Of a stretch of DNA of 64,000 nucleotides, positions 12,301-25,139 are shown piece by piece. The notes below the pieces were generated by a model. It was not told the DNA's origin. It made no database searches and saw nothing but the letters and a program-made list of their open reading frames with translations. Source of the stretch: Pardosa pseudoannulata (Eukaryota; Arthropoda; Arachnida; Araneae; Lycosidae). Position numbers and translations under genes: made by a program. The stretch is taken from assembly GCA_032207245.1 (NCBI GenBank), contig CM063503.1:58948817-59012816 (forward strand), given 5' to 3'. Numbering within the stretch: position 1 is the first letter of the stretch; each line of letters begins with the position of its first letter.

Positions 12301-12997
12301 CGCAGATTTAAGGCTACATTTTCTCTCTACAAGTGCCCTTGCATATCTTTCGATGCAAAAATTAATGTAAAACTGGGTCTTATTTTCAAGGAAACAATAA
12401 TGTAAAATGGAGCACATTTTCTCCTATATTTTACATCAATCATAAATAACACTTTTCATTGCAATAACTGCATTTAAAAATTTTATATTTAATTACAAAT
12501 AGATGTTGATTATTAAGTAACATGCTTCTTTAGTACTTACAGAATTTACTATTTTCATAGAGTGAAATTTTTTAATTTCATGATAAAAAAGTAAGCAAAT
12601 AATAAACTTTAAATTTTTAGAATAAAAGACTGAGATTGCTTAAATTTTTTTATCATTATTCAACATTTTGAAAGATTAAAAAATATTTACAATCACTGCA
12701 ATATCAGATCCAGTAAACAAATTCATTACGAGTATGCTATTCAAATGCTAAATTACCATCAATGATATTGATATGTTCATAGTGAATGGACAGTGTGGAG
12801 GGAAAATTGTGGATAACTTGCAAGAAATATAAAACGCAACAAAGACTCAAAAATGCATGAAAAAAGATGGTTTGAACATAAAAAAAGTTAAAATGTGCAA
12901 TTTTTATGCATATTGTATAAAAAATGGGCAATATGGATATTTACACACACTTATATCTTAATATTATTACAAGTAGAACATTAAATTAATACATTAC

Positions 12998-13023
12998 TTC
13001 ATTGGAGAATTCTTTGATTTCCT
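12998..13023 (-). CDS. Candidate 26-bp micro-exon linking zinc-finger exons to SENP-like exons
   Basis: On the minus strand a good acceptor (gcttgtgtatttc-ag) precedes 26 bp and a donor gtaatg. Two bases complete the codon left open by the exon at 15764-15893, giving Lys, then EIKEFSNE, ending between codons. It is the only same-strand candidate I found between 9.06 and 15.76 kb that keeps the phase of both neighbours. This is weak evidence by itself. Confidence 0.32.
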
Positions 13024-13265
13024 CTGAAATACACAAGCACAATAAATTAGCAAATTCAAATAAATATACTGTAATAAATATTGTTAAATACAAAACAAAG
13101 CACAATTCCACTTAGGAAACATTAAAATCTATTTAGACAATTTTCAAAAGCAATCAAGTTTTATTTCAAACTAATGAACTTTAAAGTAATAAAATATATT
13201 TTAAGGTTATAAATGTATAGAAAGGAAAAATATCAACTAAACAAATATTTTATTTAAGTCACAAC

Positions 13266-13456
<191 letters not shown>

Positions 13457-13459
13457 TTT

Positions 13460-15230
13460 CAAAGTCTATTATGGCACTCACATCCATTCTCATAACACTT
13501 TATAACAAGTCTAACAATATATTGAATTATGATCCCATGTCTACTAATTAACTGAAAATACTTATACAATTTTCATTTCAGACTGCAGATGGTACAATAT
13601 TAGATAATTATACACCATCATTTACACATGTGTAACTATTTTAACACCTTATTTATTTTGTAAAATTGCCTCTCACTCTATGGACTTGAAATGTTGTAAA
13701 ACTATCTTCTACTAGTATGTTATGGTGATACAAAAAAATTAGTAAATTTCTTCTTAGAAAATACTCTGATATGTCTCATGCATTTACTGCTGAAAGGAAT
13801 ATGAATTTAAAACTTGTTGGTCTGAAATGAATATTTTTGTATACATCAAGGTTTGCAAAAACATTTTTATACCCAACCCACATAAGTTGTTTTCAAAACT
13901 ATAGTGTGTGTAGATTTTTATTTTATAATATATGTATATATGTGACATTACATTATTTATCATACTATTTATATACTATGCATATTAAACAGAAAAAAAT
14001 ATATTGTTCAAGAAAAAAATATATTGTTCAAACAGAAAAAATATATATTGTTCAAAAATATATTGAGCAAGAAACCAGAAAAGGGAAGTTTTTACAAAAT
14101 TTTTGTGTTTTAATGCATTTTCTTCATTTAGCTCCAGCATGTTTTCCAATATTTGGATTGGTAATAAATTGCAAAATATACTGAGAATCAAAGAAGCAAT
14201 GAATTTAGTAATAGTTTTCAAATTATCACATGCAAAGTTTTAAAATTGCAAACTATTTTTTTTACTTTGGTCAATGTAGTTAAAGTAAAATTTTGATGTA
14301 ATTAGAAGTTTTATTTTCACTAATATAGTTGTCACTAGTAATCTATTTCAGTAGCATTTTCAATCTGCTAAATAACTATAAAAAAAAAAAAGAAAAAGAA
14401 AAAGCCTTTAGATTATATGTGATAATTTTATTTTTTAAAAGTAACTGAAATGACTTAAATTCATTAAATGTACAGGTTATTTAAAATTTTAAATATTGCT
14501 CAAAAGTAAAAAGTACAAAAAATATTTTTAAAAAGTAACTATTATTTAACAAGTGATAAAAAAATGCACTAAAAAGTAAACAATTTGTTTGAGTTATTTG
14601 TTTCGACCTTTGCAATACTAGTTACTAGGCAATACTAGTTTTAAAATTTTTGCAATTGGGATTCCAAGTACACTGACCAGTTTTTTTTACATTTACCAAA
14701 CTGATTTTTTTTCTCCAATCTAATTTTTAATGAATCAATATTCTACTGTTACCAGAATTGAACCTATGTGCAAAGTTTCACATTTTTAGCAAATCAGGAA
14801 GGTGATTAAAAATTGATTTCAGAAGTAGTTATTGACGCACATGTAAAGTCAAATAAAAAAGTTTTAAAATACTCCCACATTATGGGTTTCAGTGCTTTAC
14901 TCTTGTAAAGAGTTTTTGTATTCCATGTTCCAATTCAAAATTTGTATTTTAAAAGAAACCAATGATACACTAAATACTTGCTTTAAAAAATTTAAACTAA
15001 ATAATCCTCAAAACTAAAATTTGTAAAAATATTTTGTAAGTACATGACAAAATTTTAAACTTTTTTCAGTATTCTAAACTTACCTTACAACACTTTTATT
15101 TTACTTTTCAATGTATGAGGCAGGGGATAAAATAAAACTGGTAAATTTACTACAAAACATCATAACTTGAGCATTTTTATTTAAAACTTTGGGTATATTA
15201 AATTCTTTTAAAATAAAAAAAAATAGATAG
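13460..15230. other. AT-rich non-coding stretch
   Basis: A plus-strand open frame of about 115 codons at 13837-14184 runs through here. It is built on low-complexity Lys/Tyr/Ile sequence and the short tandem array, so I do not regard it as a gene. Nothing else is supported. Confidence 0.5.
13990..14066. repeat. Short tandem array of aaaatatattgttca units
   Basis: Four imperfect copies of a unit of about 18-24 bp containing atattgttca or atattgagca. It lies inside an AT-rich open frame that shows no protein features. Confidence 0.75.
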
Positions 15231-15231
15231 G

Positions 15232-15243
15232 ACACACACACAC

Positions 15244-15310
<67 letters not shown>
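15232..15310. repeat. (CA)n-(TA)n microsatellite
   Basis: A short (AC)n run passes into about 65 bases of alternating TA. Confidence 0.95.
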
Positions 15311-15312
<2 letters not shown>

Positions 15313-15344
15313 GAAAGAGAGAGAAGAGATAGACAAATAAGGGG

Positions 15345-15445
15345 GTTGGTTGACTGGTTAGTTTACAGGCTATGGTCTACTTTATTGCTAAGCGGGGAAT
15401 AATAAGACCAGGACCTACTGATTAAAGCTGATTTCAAAAATTATA
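15345..15445 (-). repeat. Degenerate SINE-B tail
   Basis: tatggtctactttattgc, then aataagaccaggacctactg and attaaagctgatttc follow the order of the minus-strand SINE-B at 46518-46662 (gaccgaaacctactgctt, aaatccgatttc). The tRNA head is not preserved. Confidence 0.5.
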
Positions 15446-15763
15446 ATATGTATAATTGAACATTATGTTTTTATTTCTGCAAGAATTTCATGCCTTATTT
15501 TTATAGCTAAATAAGGAAATTACAATGAAAAATACATGTTATTTCAATTAATTTATCACAAATTAGGAGGAATTAAAAACAGTAAAATAATAATGAAATA
15601 TAAATATTCTAAATATTTTAATTACATATTGTGATAAAAAATAATTCACAATCCAAACTCAAAAATTTGACCAAAATAAAAAACATTTTATAATAAAATT
15701 CTGATAAAATCAACACTGAGAAAATAGAATATAAAAAATAGATTTCAAAACATCCATTCATAC

Positions 15764-15893
15764 TTTCAATTGTTTTAACAGCAGGACTTGCTGAATCACT
15801 AAAATTTTTCTTAATTTTTTTAAATCTTCTTCCAGGAACAGGATCAACATCCAGATTTGTGGATTTCTTGGTATTCCCTGATGTATGGCCACT
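15764..15893 (-). CDS. Exon of unrecognised protein, basic/serine-rich segment after a zinc finger
   Basis: On the minus strand the exon begins after an acceptor ending ataatc-ag and reads SGHTSGNTKKSTNLDVDPVP, then a basic run GRRFKKIKKNF and a Ser/Ala-rich stretch ending KTIE plus one base. The donor is gtatga. It is 130 bp, starts between codons and joins exactly to the phase-0 end of the exon at 17436-17565. The lysine/arginine cluster could be a nuclear localisation signal. I do not recognise the protein family. The open frame continues some way past the donor, so an alternative end is possible. Confidence 0.58.
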
Positions 15894-15899
15894 CTGATT

Positions 15900-17435
15900 A
15901 TTTATAAGAAAAATACACAAGAGTCTTAGACAAAATGGAAAGAAAAGGACTAAGGGAACTTCTCTACATTTACAAGAGATTTTTAATCATTCAATAAAAT
16001 ACTTCCCTAATAAGTCACATTTTAGAGAAAAACTAATTTGGAGCTCTAGGTTAAATTTCATCATCATTATATGAATTGAATTAAAAATTATTCACATGTT
16101 TTTAAAACCAGTGGTTAAAACTCAAAGGGAAAAATTAAGTTTAAACTTTCTAATATGCGAATTGAATTTTATTATCTGTGAAATTAATATCCACATTCAT
16201 CAGTAACAAAATTAATTTCAAGTTCTTTTTTATTTCTAAACAGAATACCAATTATACATTTCCTCAAATTCAAAATTTGATTTACAAATTAAAATTTTTG
16301 TAAAAAAAAATGCTCTGCACAGTACTAGAGTTTTTCACATTTGTTTTAATTTACAAATTTTGCATGTAAAAACTGATTTAATGGATAGTACATACAATAT
16401 ATAATCAATAATCTGGATTTTTTTTATTAATTATCTCTAGAGGACTTAGTACCTTTCAAGATAAAAAGTTTCCATTAAAACTGCTGAATTCTGATTTACT
16501 TCCAAATAAAAGGCTCTGCTTTGTTTAAAATAAAATTTTCTCTACATTATTAATATGGGTGTGACTTTGTATAAATTGCTTAGTTTTGTTTTTTAAAGCA
16601 ATACATTTTAAAAATAAAACATAAAATATGTAAACCAAGTTAAAAACATCAAAATTTACTTATCCACAAAGTAACTTTTGAAATATGTAAGTTAGAAACA
16701 ACTTTTTTTTATATCAAAAAGAAACAAGTTAACATTTTTTATACAATAGTTAACATTATTTTCTATATTCAAATTGTATTAACAGAAGCAATATATTTCA
16801 TTTTATAGCATAATGAAACCTTATTTTTCAAAATTTCAATTTCTTAATAGTTCCCATTTTTTTTTTTTTTAATTTAAAAAATATTTGAAACTTTAAAATT
16901 TATTTCGCAGAAAACCACATATTTTATTTTGATTTGATATACAAATTGCATTTCTATAACACAATACCTTAAAATTTAGTTTACAAAACAAATCCTATTT
17001 TAGTTCTTTTTGATATAAAAATTAAGTTCCTAAAACACATATCTGAAAATTTATTTTGCATGCATGCAAATTACATTTTGCATATCAAGTTACAAAGTTG
17101 TAAAAAAGCATTCTAGAAACTTTTTATTTTATGAATTGAAAAAAAAGGCTGTTAAAATGGAATTCCTTTTCATTTTCAATCATGCTATGTTCCCTTAAAT
17201 AAACTTTGCTATCATAAAACTAAAATGCTTTCAAAATAGGCTTTTATTTTTAGGGTTGAAAGTCGGAACTAACTAGAAGTTTACTAAAAAGTTGGAGGAA
17301 ATGAATACAAAACTGTACTGGCATTAGAAATGGTTAAATATTATCTTTATCAACAGTAAAAGAAAATAACTCAAAAGAATTTCAGTTTATATATTAACTT
17401 ATTTGCTAAAGAATAATGCATAAATGTTATAATAC
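15900..17435. other. Intron between two phase-compatible exons
   Basis: AT-rich, no supported exon. It separates the exon at 17436-17565 from that at 15764-15893 on the minus strand. Confidence 0.55.
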
Positions 17436-17565
17436 CTGTTTTTCTGCAGCAAAACAGATATGGTGAGTTAATTGGCGAATTCTCTTGAAGTGACGAAGGC
17501 ATTCTACACAAAACAAATCCTCATCAGGTACAGGATTAAGTTGTTGTTTTATCACTGGAATAACA
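17436..17565 (-). CDS. Exon with a C2H2/C2HC-like zinc finger, minus-strand gene
   Basis: The 130-bp exon lies between an acceptor (tattttgtctttc-ag) and a donor (gtatta). It starts with the last base of a split codon and reads VIPVIKQQLNPVPDEDLF, then CVECLRHFKRIRQLTHHIC, ending FAAEKQ between codons. The CxxC pair, the spacing and the following HH.C are those of a single C2H2- or C2HC-type zinc finger, which could bind nucleic acid or protein. Phases match exactly with the exons at 18033-18156 and 15764-15893. No database identity is claimed. It may be an upstream part of the SENP-like gene 11 kb downstream or a separate zinc-finger gene. Confidence 0.7.
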
Positions 17566-18032
17566 CTGAAAGACAAAATAATTATAGGTATTGTGGATAC
17601 AATCTATTACTATAGAAATTACAATATTCTTTAGTTAACTTAATTAACTAAAGTTATTTTAACTTTTAAGACAAATATGTTACAAAAGCTCACAATAGCT
17701 TTCTGACATGCATTTATATTAAATATAAGGTAGAGAAATATTATAATTACACTACAGTTCTTTATATATTTTGTTAAGCATTTAAAACAGCATAATCAAA
17801 ATTTTATAGAAAATAAATAAGTCGAGTAACTATAAATACTAAAACAAAAAGAATTTTCACATTTTATATCAAAAGCATTGAAAACACACCACATTGAAAA
17901 TAACGTTGAAAAAAAAAAGTTTTTAAGCACTTTTATTTAGGCCATGAACTTTGTGTAAAGTACCCTGACTATTCCCTGATGTGTGCATAAATTTATATAC
18001 ATAAATATTCCATAATTAACCATTTTTCTTAC

Positions 18033-18156
18033 CCATTCGCACCTTCCATTTCTTCTACTGCAGGTAGCGTTACCGAATGATATGGAATCACAGGTCCAGT
18101 ATATGTTGATTTGATAATTGTTGCCTTTTTTTCAAATTCCAATGGTTCAAACTTTT
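18033..18156 (-). CDS. Exon upstream of the zinc-finger exon, minus-strand gene
   Basis: The 124-bp exon lies between an acceptor ending gttttt-ag and a donor gtaagaaa. After two bases of a split codon it reads KFEPLEFEKKATIIKSTYTG, then a proline-containing stretch and EEMEGAN, ending with gg. The next exon at 17436-17565 supplies the third base, giving Gly and a continuous frame. The base composition is clearly less AT-rich than the flanking introns, and no stop occurs in this frame. No domain is recognised here; the sequence looks like an extended linker N-terminal to the zinc finger. Confidence 0.68.
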
Positions 18157-18159
18157 CTA

Positions 18160-20470
18160 AAAACAGATAAATCAATATCTAAAGTTACTATAAATAAATA
18201 ATTTGATTTTGGAAAATAACCTGTTTAATTTTTCAATTAACTATTTCTTAAATTAAGAGTTTGTTAAACAGATTAAGGCACAAAAAGAAAAAAAGAAATG
18301 CAAAACGGAATTTCATTGCTAATTAAGATAATAAAATGTACTTTATCAATTAAACATAAAACCAAAATCAATAAAGTGTGAATGTAAAATAAAGGATATA
18401 AAACTGTGGCAAGGAGAAATTAAACAGGAAATGTTATTAGTTATAAGTTACTAATATTTATTAAGTTACAAAGATTCAAAGTGCACACATTTGTTGTTAA
18501 ACTTACTGTTTTACTTATCTTACTTTATTACAAGATCAGAAAAACATAAGGCAAGAAGTAAGATTTTAAACAAATATAAAAAATTAAAATAAGACAAAAT
18601 TATATTGCTCATGATTAACATTTAATATGTAATCACCTTTCACTAAAAAACAAATTTTCTCCTTTTTTAAAAAATCAAATGTAGTGCTGAAAGTTAGTAA
18701 TGGGGTAAATACTGAATTTTGATGATGTATATTCAGTTGAAAATTTAGTTTTAATTTAAATTCTATTTTTTTTTATTATATGTCAATTTATTGTAGAAAA
18801 ATTTAATTACTGTTATTGCTAATGCCATTTGGATGAACCATGCTGTGAATCCAAGAACATACTTTTTATTTTGATAAGCACTGCTTGGATGAAAGAATGA
18901 TTTTCTGCCCAAAGTAGTTTCTCAGCATTTAAAAGCAGCAACAAAACAGAAGACTCAGAGGTGTTGTTTAGAATCATTGTAATCTTGAATGCACTTAATG
19001 AACTTACAACTCTCTAGTTATAAGATTGTTGCCTTTGCTGACTGAGCTAATTGCTTTTACAAAGGATGAAAGTGGTAAATTTACTTAAGAATCCATTTGT
19101 TCATAAGTTGTAAGATGTATTCAAGACTGAAATCCATTTGGAAGACATTTCAAATCACTTCCTCTCCTACATACACATACTCAGACAGAATCGCAATATA
19201 TATAAAATATTACATGTTGTAAAATATTAAAATTGTATAATAACACATTACATATGCATGTAATAAGCCAAATATATTATCATAAGAAAATTTAAGATAT
19301 TATATAACTTCCGTTTATATAACCAAAATTTAATAAATAGCATAAGGAAAATATTCTAACTGCAAACAAATGTTTACAAACCAAACCACAAAATTCTGCA
19401 TTGCAATGGAATAATTTTATAACACCCACTCACACACTACGAACTTTACTCGCTTTTCCAGACATTTTTAGTTAAGAATGAAAATTTGCTTTGAAGAGTG
19501 TACACTGATGTCAGTCTTTTTTTAGCAGCTTAGACCCTAAAAAATAGGGACTATATATGCAAAGAGAATTTTTTTCAACTATCTTTCATAATTACAGGCA
19601 AAATTTGAAAACTTTATAAAATAAAGAGATCGCACTGCTTACTTGCTAATAAAAATAAGGTTATTTCAATGAATTTTGCTAATATTTCTTATTTAAAGAG
19701 AAAAAATTCTAACAAATGATATGAAAAAATATTATTAAAGAAATAATATTAAAGAATGTTCAAGAATAATATTAAATATATTTTTGCTAATATTTTATAT
19801 ACATTAATCAAGACTTACGACAAAATTAAATTAGAAAATACTTAGACTTCCTACACTAAGAATATTGCTCAATGATGTGCAAACTTACTAAAATTAATTT
19901 CAGTCAACAACATTCAATAGCTGACAGCATAAAACTACTGCACTTCTTTCTTTATCTCTCTTTGAGTACTAATTTCTATGTCAAAAGTCTTATATAAAAA
20001 ATTTGGTATTTTAATCACCAGACACATGGTCTCTCCACAAAATTTAGTTGATCAAATTAAATAAAATATTTTTTAAGATACAAAATACATGATTAAAAAT
20101 ATATACATTGATTACAAGTTGAAAAATTACTGTCTTTTTAAAATAAACAATAGAAAGTCTTTAAAAACCATAATAAGTATCAAACATTCTTAACCAAAGA
20201 GTATTCTAGCACAAATTCACTTGCAAGCACTTAAAGTTCACTTAAATTAGAAATCTTACTTCAAAATAAAAAAATTAAATCATTCGATAGAAGATCGTGC
20301 AAGCGTAAGTAAGAGTAATATTCTGAACAAGATCTATTTTAAACCACTCCTTAATATCAGTTGTAGTGTACATTAGACCCATTACTAATTGAATCAACAT
20401 CTACATAATATTTTCTTTTTAAAAAAAGGTGTAAAATATAGATCATAAAATGAAAACAAACACCAGCCAC
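18160..20470. other. AT-rich intron or upstream region, with a faint SINE remnant
   Basis: No convincing exon. At about 18950-19060, gttgcctttgctgactgag and ctaattgc, preceded by tctctagttataagatt, is a decayed minus-strand copy of the SINE-A tRNA head (compare 48481-48515). Confidence 0.45.
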
Positions 20471-20474
20471 TCAC

Positions 20475-20589
20475 CAATCCTAAGGAAACAACCGTAAATA
20501 CTCTGTTTAGAGTTTTTCGCCAGCCTGTCAAAATACAGGAGAGTCTGTGTCCAGCAAGCCTCCAACTCCGACGCATGCGCATTTGATGT
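20475..20589 (-). CDS. Candidate upstream exon containing an NRF1-like GCGCATGCG motif
   Basis: On the minus strand a pyrimidine-rich acceptor (tttctttctcttttggggg-tag) opens 115 bp ending at a donor gtgagt. Read from the first base it has no stop (TSNAHASELEACWTQTLLYF then about 18 more residues) and ends with one base, g. With the two bases that begin the exon at 18033 it forms Glu and continues into KFEPLEF. Phase and splice sites thus support a coding exon. Against this, the segment contains the palindrome GCGCATGC, resembling an NRF1 promoter site. It is also echoed at 31127-31170, so it may instead be a repeat or a non-coding first exon near a transcription start. Confidence 0.42.
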
Positions 20590-20599
20590 CTACCCCCAA

Positions 20600-22040
20600 A
20601 AGAGAAAGAAACAGTCAATCTTACCATCTCAGTACAGGTGTCAATATTTGGCGCAGTATCGAAAGTTTGGCAAATCAATTTTGAAATATTTTTTATGTAT
20701 ACTTTAATGCTTTACTCTTTATATTAATTTCGGAATTAAGACATCCAATGTATGACTTCTTACAACACTTATATATTCATATTTTATTCTTAAATAGAAG
20801 ACAAAAAAACTGCATTTTTAATATCAATTATACAGTAGTTATCATTTTTGGATGGATTTATTCTGTTGTTTACAATCCTCAAAGTGCTAATGACAAATTA
20901 AGATGATTAGAAATTTAGAATATGTTGCCAATAAAAATTATCTTGACATGCATTTAACATTATAAAAGATTTCATTCCTTTTGTCGTCAGTCAGTTATTT
21001 AAGTGTACAAGTGATACAAAAATATTAATTTGATGAGACCCTAGCTGTCAAATTATGTACAAATAACTATATATTCATATCTTAACTATTTAAAAATTAA
21101 TCTAGAATTTCTCAATTTTATTCAGCAATTTTTAATAAAAGTTAATGAATTTTTTAGTGGAAAATGCTTTAACATCTATTTGTAAATTTATGGATATCTA
21201 TATCCACTGCTCTATAGTCTATGTGGCAAATAGACATGATATCATTTATGTAATATTTTTACTACTCTAATTAGCTGTGTGAATAGGCCTTTCAAAAATT
21301 ATGCACTTCGAATTTAAATTGTCATATGTTGATAAACTGCCCCTATGCCAGGAATTTCCTAACAACATTTCTAGGATATGTGTAATTGACAAATTATGTT
21401 ACAAAAAACATCCAATTTTTTGTTAATTTGATGCATATTTTATTTATCAAAGTATAATTTTATCTTTATATGATAATATAACAAATTATAACAAAACGTT
21501 ATTAAACAATGTTATACAAAAATTTATGACCCATGGGTTTTTATTGATATAAATTAATGGTATTAAATAATTATCTCTTTAATAAGGATATGTTATGAAG
21601 AAAATGTTTGTTTGTGTATTTGCTGGTGCTAATTAAAACATTGTTATAGATATAAATTTCGTGAATTTACAACATCATTTATAAAATTTCTCTTAATTTT
21701 GTGTGAAAATGCATTTATTTACAGAGATATAACTTATTTAAAGAATCAAACCAATATAGTTATTTAAAAAAATAAAATTTTGATTCACTCTTTCATATTG
21801 AAACATTTAAAAAAAGATGAAACTTAAAATATCTGTGCAGATAACAAATCTGAACAAACTTGACTAACTGAATTTTTATTCAAAATGTTTATTTTTTTTG
21901 CATTGCTCTTTTACATTACAACTTTTTATTATCTATTAGTTTATGTAATTTTTATCTCACTTATAAATGAAACCTAAATCATTCAGAAGAATAAAATAAA
22001 TAAATTTATACACACACACATATTTGAACATTTGTGTGTT
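20600..22040. other. AT-rich non-coding stretch
   Basis: No exon, RNA gene or element end was recognised on either strand. Confidence 0.5.

Positions 22041-22118
<78 letters not shown>
22041..22118. repeat. (TA)n microsatellite
   Basis: About 78 bases of alternating TA, preceded by a short (CA)n at 22010-22020. Confidence 0.95.
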
Positions 22119-22120
<2 letters not shown>

Positions 22121-22309
22121 CAAAATATAGGAAGTAACCAGCAAATTTTATTTAATGCAAAAATACAAATTTCATGTTGCAATATAAAATTTAAACATAA
22201 TGAAAACAGAATTTTCTCAATATTATTAATGTTTATAATCAGTCATAGAATGTAAATACAGCACTTCTTTATTTAAATGTGTGAAACTTTCACCAATATT
22301 TTCTTTTCA

Positions 22310-22800
22310 TTATCTAAGGGTTTTAATAATGCTAAATTGGGATTCAATTTTTTCCTTTTTGTGGAGTTTATTTGGAGTTTTAATTTTCTTACTAGGTAGT
22401 TCATTTTTAAAATGTTCATGAATCTTAAAATTTACATGTTTAATTTTGTTGCTTAATTTTAGCACATTATGTATAGTATTTTCTTTTTTTTTTTTAGTTC
22501 TTTATTAATTTTAGGGTTTATTTCACAGCCTTTCAGAACATTTTCAAGAATGTTAATTTCTGGTTTTTAGATACTATTCAAACTATACATTTGCAAAATA
22601 TTAGAAATTTCTTTTTCACCATCGCTGTTTTCAATATATGTATTTTTTTCTTTTGGTATTTCTCATATACCTGTATACTTGCATGAATATGTTTACATAT
22701 GTTGCTTTAAATTATTCGCACATGTATACTGAAACAGATGAAGGCACCCTTTGCAAATTGTGCACTTCAATTTATATTGCATGATACAAGTTGGATGTTC
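22310..22800 (-). pseudogene. Decayed C2H2 zinc-finger protein sequence, part 1
   Basis: On the minus strand, LKCTICKGCLHLFQYTCANN with LKQHM follows the CxxC...L..H order of a C2H2 finger. It is followed by a Lys/Glu-rich stretch (ENSDGEKEISNILQMYS, then KPEINILENVLKGCEINPK). A further open piece reads NFKIHEHFKNELPSKKIK and TPNKLHKKEKIE. Stops and frame changes interrupt it. The composition resembles a linker region of a zinc-finger protein rather than random AT-rich DNA. The related fingers at 23630-23925 lie on the same strand, suggesting one ancient gene copy. Confidence 0.42.
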
Positions 22801-23629
22801 AACAATGTAATGATGCTTATGATCTAATTTTTAGTTGATTTCATTCACACTCATAATTATTTACTTTGGTTATCATATTAAGTGTAACTGTATGACTTTT
22901 AACATAGCTCTAACTTATTTTAGTTATTCTATATGTATCAACATTTTTCATAAGTTTAATTAATCTTTGAACCTTCCCCTTATTTTACTAGAGCGAGAAT
23001 AGTTTTATCTAATTTTTTTAACTTTTTTCTCTCTAGATAAAAATGCTTAAAAGTAAATGCATGTTAGTATTATTAGAAGCAAATTTAAAATATTCCCCAA
23101 ACTCTTTATTATCAACTGAACTGAATATTTTTGTTTACAGTATGTAAATAGATAAAATAGATGTTATCAATAATCAATAAAGCTTATCTTCATGAATGAC
23201 ATACATTCTTTGTCATTTTTCATATTTTTGAAAATTATGCATGTATTTTAATTTTCAAAAACATGTCCCATTCTTGCCTCATGTAAGGGTGTGATATGAC
23301 ATATTTATTACCAATGTAATTATTTTAAAACAACACTTCTATAATTACTCTCATCTTAATTTTTTTTAAATGGTAAAATATTTTAGTTTGTCAGCCTGAA
23401 ACTTATAATGTTGTATTAGTAGAAAATAATTTGTAAAACATACTTTTGTTAACTGTCCCATTCATGTCTATTTTACCCCAATATGATATAAATTATTATC
23501 AAAATCGGTAAATTCAAAATTTTCAACTTCAATTTGGGTATGATGATCATCTATACGCTCCCTTAAATGCTATGAATCCAAATTTTGTGTCACTCGATGG
23601 ACTTTCTAACCTCCGATTCAAAATCATGT

Positions 23630-23925
23630 TCACATAATTTTATGTTTTGTTAAAGAATCTTTCTTAATAAAAGGTTTTTTACAAATATTGCATCCATATG
23701 ATGATTCCATTTTTCATGAAATGAAATATAAACTTAGCGAATAAGTCAACCACAAAAAAAGCACGTGGTGGCGAATTACTATGTAAATACAGCAGTTAAG
23801 TGATCTTTTATAATAAAAAGTTTTTCATAAATGTTGCATCCATAGGATGGGCTTATTTTTCATGACATAAAATATAAACTTAGCGAATAAGTCAACCACA
23901 AAAATGTACGTGGCGGCGTGCTATA
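23630..23925 (-). pseudogene. Two tandem 146-bp units, each with a decayed C2H2 finger
   Basis: The unit at about 23630-23775 recurs at 23776-23920, with the shared block aaacttagcgaataagtcaa 146 bp apart (23725 and 23871). On the minus strand the left unit reads SYGCNICKKPFIKKDSLTKH, a good C2H2 finger (CxxC, Phe, Leu, His). The right unit reads SYGCNIYEKLFIIKDHLT, where the second Cys is Tyr. Stops follow both. The pair looks like a duplicated finger unit in a dead zinc-finger gene. Confidence 0.55.
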
Positions 23926-23929
23926 AAAA

Positions 23930-24090
23930 TGCGTGTTATTCCCTGGACACTGGACACTGGAATAATGCATTTTGGGGTACCTAGGGCCGGAGCGGGGCCA
24001 TCGTGATCACCGGGCCTGCGCGTATGAATTGATGATTCATACAAAGAGGCCGATGAGATTAGACTCCCGTCTACGGTGTTTACTTTGAAA
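23930..24090 (-). repeat. GC-rich interspersed repeat, left inverted copy
   Basis: A 24-base string beginning ggccatcgtgatcaccgg at 23996 is the exact reverse complement of 26803-26826. Flanking similarity continues on both sides: gattcatacaaagaggccga here against gagtcatacattgagtccga in the other copy. tggacactggacactgg at 23950 is a small internal tandem repeat. The GC content stands out from its surroundings. Confidence 0.75.
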
Positions 24091-24482
24091 TTGACGGTTT
24101 TCATATTGGTTTAATTAAAATAATCTTTCTGTTGTGCCCAATTACACATTTTACGATTTATAAAACAATTTTTGTTTACTTACCTAAGAAATTTAAAATA
24201 AATAAAATGAAATATATTCAGTTTGAATTAAGAAATTCACAAAGTATGTAGTTTATGACCTTACTTTTACTTTTTGAAACTAAATGTTTTTAAACAAATG
24301 TTTACAAAAATATGCGCGAAATATTATTTACAAAAAAGATGAAAAAGTACATTTATTTATTATATCTAGTTAAATAAAAAAACAGATTTAAAAATAAGAA
24401 TTGGACAGCAAGAATATTCTTATCAAAACCATAAGTGTATTTTCATTTTTTTTTCAGTCATAACATTAATTATATTGAACAT

Positions 24483-24660
24483 ATTACTCTTATATTACTG
24501 CTTACTTTAAAATCACTTATTACTTAATACTTTAATGGATTTAGGAAAAAATTGTTCAGTTCAAAGTTATTTATTTTTAAAGCTGTGTGCTTTTAAAATT
24601 AAACTACATTAGTAAAATACATAATGATAATTTTTGTGTTCTCATAGAAAATTACTACAT
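24483..24660 (+). repeat. Direct repeat copy 1, with a micro-inversion relative to copy 2
   Basis: ttatattactgcttacttta through ctcatagaaaattac matches 25140-25320 in order. The 24532-24566 segment (ttaatggatttagg...) appears in reverse complement in the other copy, at 25189-25218. Confidence 0.85.
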
Positions 24661-25139
24661 TGTATTAATTCACACTGCATTATAAATAACAATTTGATCT
24701 TTAAATCATCACTTAGTGATTATCCTAGGTTATGTAAAATTAAATTTATTATATGAAAATTACTACATAACAACTAAAATAAATTAATTTGACTATTTTA
24801 TTTTAAATAAAAACATTTTATTTACAACTTATGAAAAAGTTTTATAGAAATTACATTTAGTTAAGGTAAACAAATTGAAATCAAATGTATTGTAAGAGTA
24901 AATAAAATACATTTTTTAGAATTTTTCATTTTAATATTCATTTATTTGAAAAATAAAATTTGATTAACATTTTTTATCAGTTTCCTTTGCAAAGTAACCA
25001 TATAAAAATTTCAACTGAAAAGGAATCCATATAGGTTAGATTATAAAAATAGACCTAACCTATTCAAACACCCATTCAGTATGATATGGCCAAGGCCATC
25101 GTGATCATATAGAATTATAATTATAATTTATAGAATACA

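Noticed and set aside
20394..20678. 94-codon minus-strand frame starting at 20678
   Set aside because: It runs through a likely splice acceptor and donor in a frame different from the one joining the exon at 18033. It looks like a shadow frame.
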